The notes beneath the pieces are model-generated. The model did not search any database. It was not told the origin of the DNA and saw only the letters and a list, made by a program, of their open reading frames with translations. A DNA stretch of 64,000 nucleotides from JBFWMG01 sp050251715 (lineage in GTDB: Bacteria; Desulfobacterota; Desulfovibrionia; Desulfovibrionales; Desulfovibrionaceae): the NCBI GenBank assembly GCA_050251715.1, contig JBFWMG010000021.1, positions 1 to 64,000 of the forward strand, read 5' to 3'. Positions 63,292-64,000 of this stretch are shown in pieces (the stretch's first letter is position 1; the number at the start of each line of letters is the position of its first letter). The position numbers and the translations under genes are program-made.

Positions 63292-64000
63292 GACATTCTC
63301 CTTGGTTGGCAAAAGGTTGGCGTGATTTCTCCTCACCCACGGCGCGGCGCGGCGCGGCGGCGGACGCGGGGCGCGACGAGCCCCGGACGCGGCAAAACGT
63401 CCGCGCGGCGGTGCGCGTGCGCAAAAGGGGAGGCCGACATGCCCGGTATCCGTAGCGGGGCGGGCACGGCGGCTATTCAAGAGAAGAGGGGGGGGGGCGT
63501 GTGCTTGGGCCGAAAGCGGGCCTCGATGGCTGCGGACAGCGGCGATGCGGCCAAAATCGCCACAGTCCGGGGTGGTGTTACCACATCAGCAGGAGGCCAT
63601 GTAAGAGGCTGGCGTTATAGTGTGCCTGTTTGGCAGGCTATGCGTGGATCATATCATTCCAACAATTTGAAATGACTTAAAATAAAATTTTCCACCTGCC
63701 GCGCGGCAGCGCGGATCGTTTTTGCGGAGCGCAGGCCGGGGCTGTGTTTCCTGCCGTTCCTCCCCGCCCCGCCGTTGTTCTTTTTTCCCCTCCCCCCTGC
63801 CGTCCCCGAACGCTTTTCCCTTTCTTTCCACCCCCTCTGTCTTTTTTCCTTCGTTCCCGCTTGCCTCCCGCAGGGGCAACGCACCTCAACCATGTGTCAT
63901 TACCATCCCCCAACCCGCAGTTTTTGGAAAAGAGATGGGTGGAGGAAGGGGGTCTGGGGGAAGGAGGCGGGAAGAGGAAAACCTTTTTTCGCGCAGAAAA
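63292..64000. other. Intergenic region at the window end
   Basis: I see no clear gene. A short palindrome GGTGGTGTTACCAC lies near 63572. The last about 100 bp hold the third partial copy of the dispersed repeat. The region 63700-63860 is a pyrimidine-rich tract. Confidence 0.5.
63898..64000 (-). repeat. Dispersed intergenic repeat, partial copy 3
   Basis: This has the same polarity as the copy at 44157-44235: CCCCAACC-GCAGTTTTTGG, a purine tract, GGGGGTC-GGGGGAAGGAG and GAGGAAAACC-TTTTT. It is cut by the window end. Confidence 0.7.

Overview
The window looks like a chromosomal segment from a high-GC, anaerobic, sulfate-reducing deltaproteobacterium (Desulfovibrionales type). The evidence is the divergent hcpR/hcp pair with an Hcp-linked ferredoxin, a class I (anaerobe-type) Hcp cysteine motif, a nifU-nifS-cysK-cysE cluster, a fused cobA-hemD gene, and several small protein families that I associate with Desulfovibrio. 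No rRNA, tRNA or CRISPR array was recognised.

Layout. 1-7.3 kb: inverted repeats, hcpR and hcp-ferredoxin (nitrosative stress), a glycine-zipper lipoprotein, a dispersed intergenic repeat, a TolC-like protein and an L,D-transpeptidase. 7.3-10.4 kb: a cytoplasmic histidine kinase, a YiiX-like lipoprotein that lacks its expected cysteine, and an Rrf2 regulator. 10.6-20.4 kb: an MFS transporter divergent from an eight-gene operon (YheO-like regulator, ridA, tctCBA, MmgE/PrpD, an aspartase/fumarase-superfamily lyase, cysteine desulfidase) that ends at a strong terminator. 20.8-28.1 kb: a decayed chemoreceptor gene, a TVP38/DUF3995/FAD-oxidoreductase operon, glucokinase, PilZ, a periplasmic binding protein fused to a dead cytidine deaminase domain, and an unknown protein. 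28.3-36.5 kb: pncC-thpR-GNAT, UspA, a 22-bp minisatellite, hisC-cmk, two small cysteine proteins, an AT-rich stretch and a PHP phosphoesterase. 36.8-49.1 kb: nifU-nifS-cysK-cysE, a sensor kinase whose phosphoacceptor His is Gln, a Trm112-like protein, cobA-hemD, a DUF3795 protein and valS. 49.2-59.1 kb: a BPL-N protein, a pseudopilin carrying a beta-solenoid, a periplasmic binding protein, NDH-2, a U32-like protein, a secreted unknown, tgt and a DUF218 protein. 59.1-63.3 kb: an Rhs locus with one intact short Rhs gene, its probable partner, and two displaced Rhs C-terminal remnants.

The most interesting system is the 12.1-20.3 kb operon. A tricarboxylate-type importer, a C-S or C-N lyase of the fumarase/aspartase superfamily, a cysteine desulfidase and the enamine deaminase RidA fit a route that imports a succinylated cysteine-like compound and breaks it down to fumarate, pyruvate, sulfide and ammonia. 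This is inference from gene content. Second in interest are the binding protein fused to an inactivated cytidine deaminase, the His-less kinase and the pseudopilin/beta-solenoid protein.

All coordinates and motifs were read by eye. Family assignments come from recognised motifs, not from database searches.
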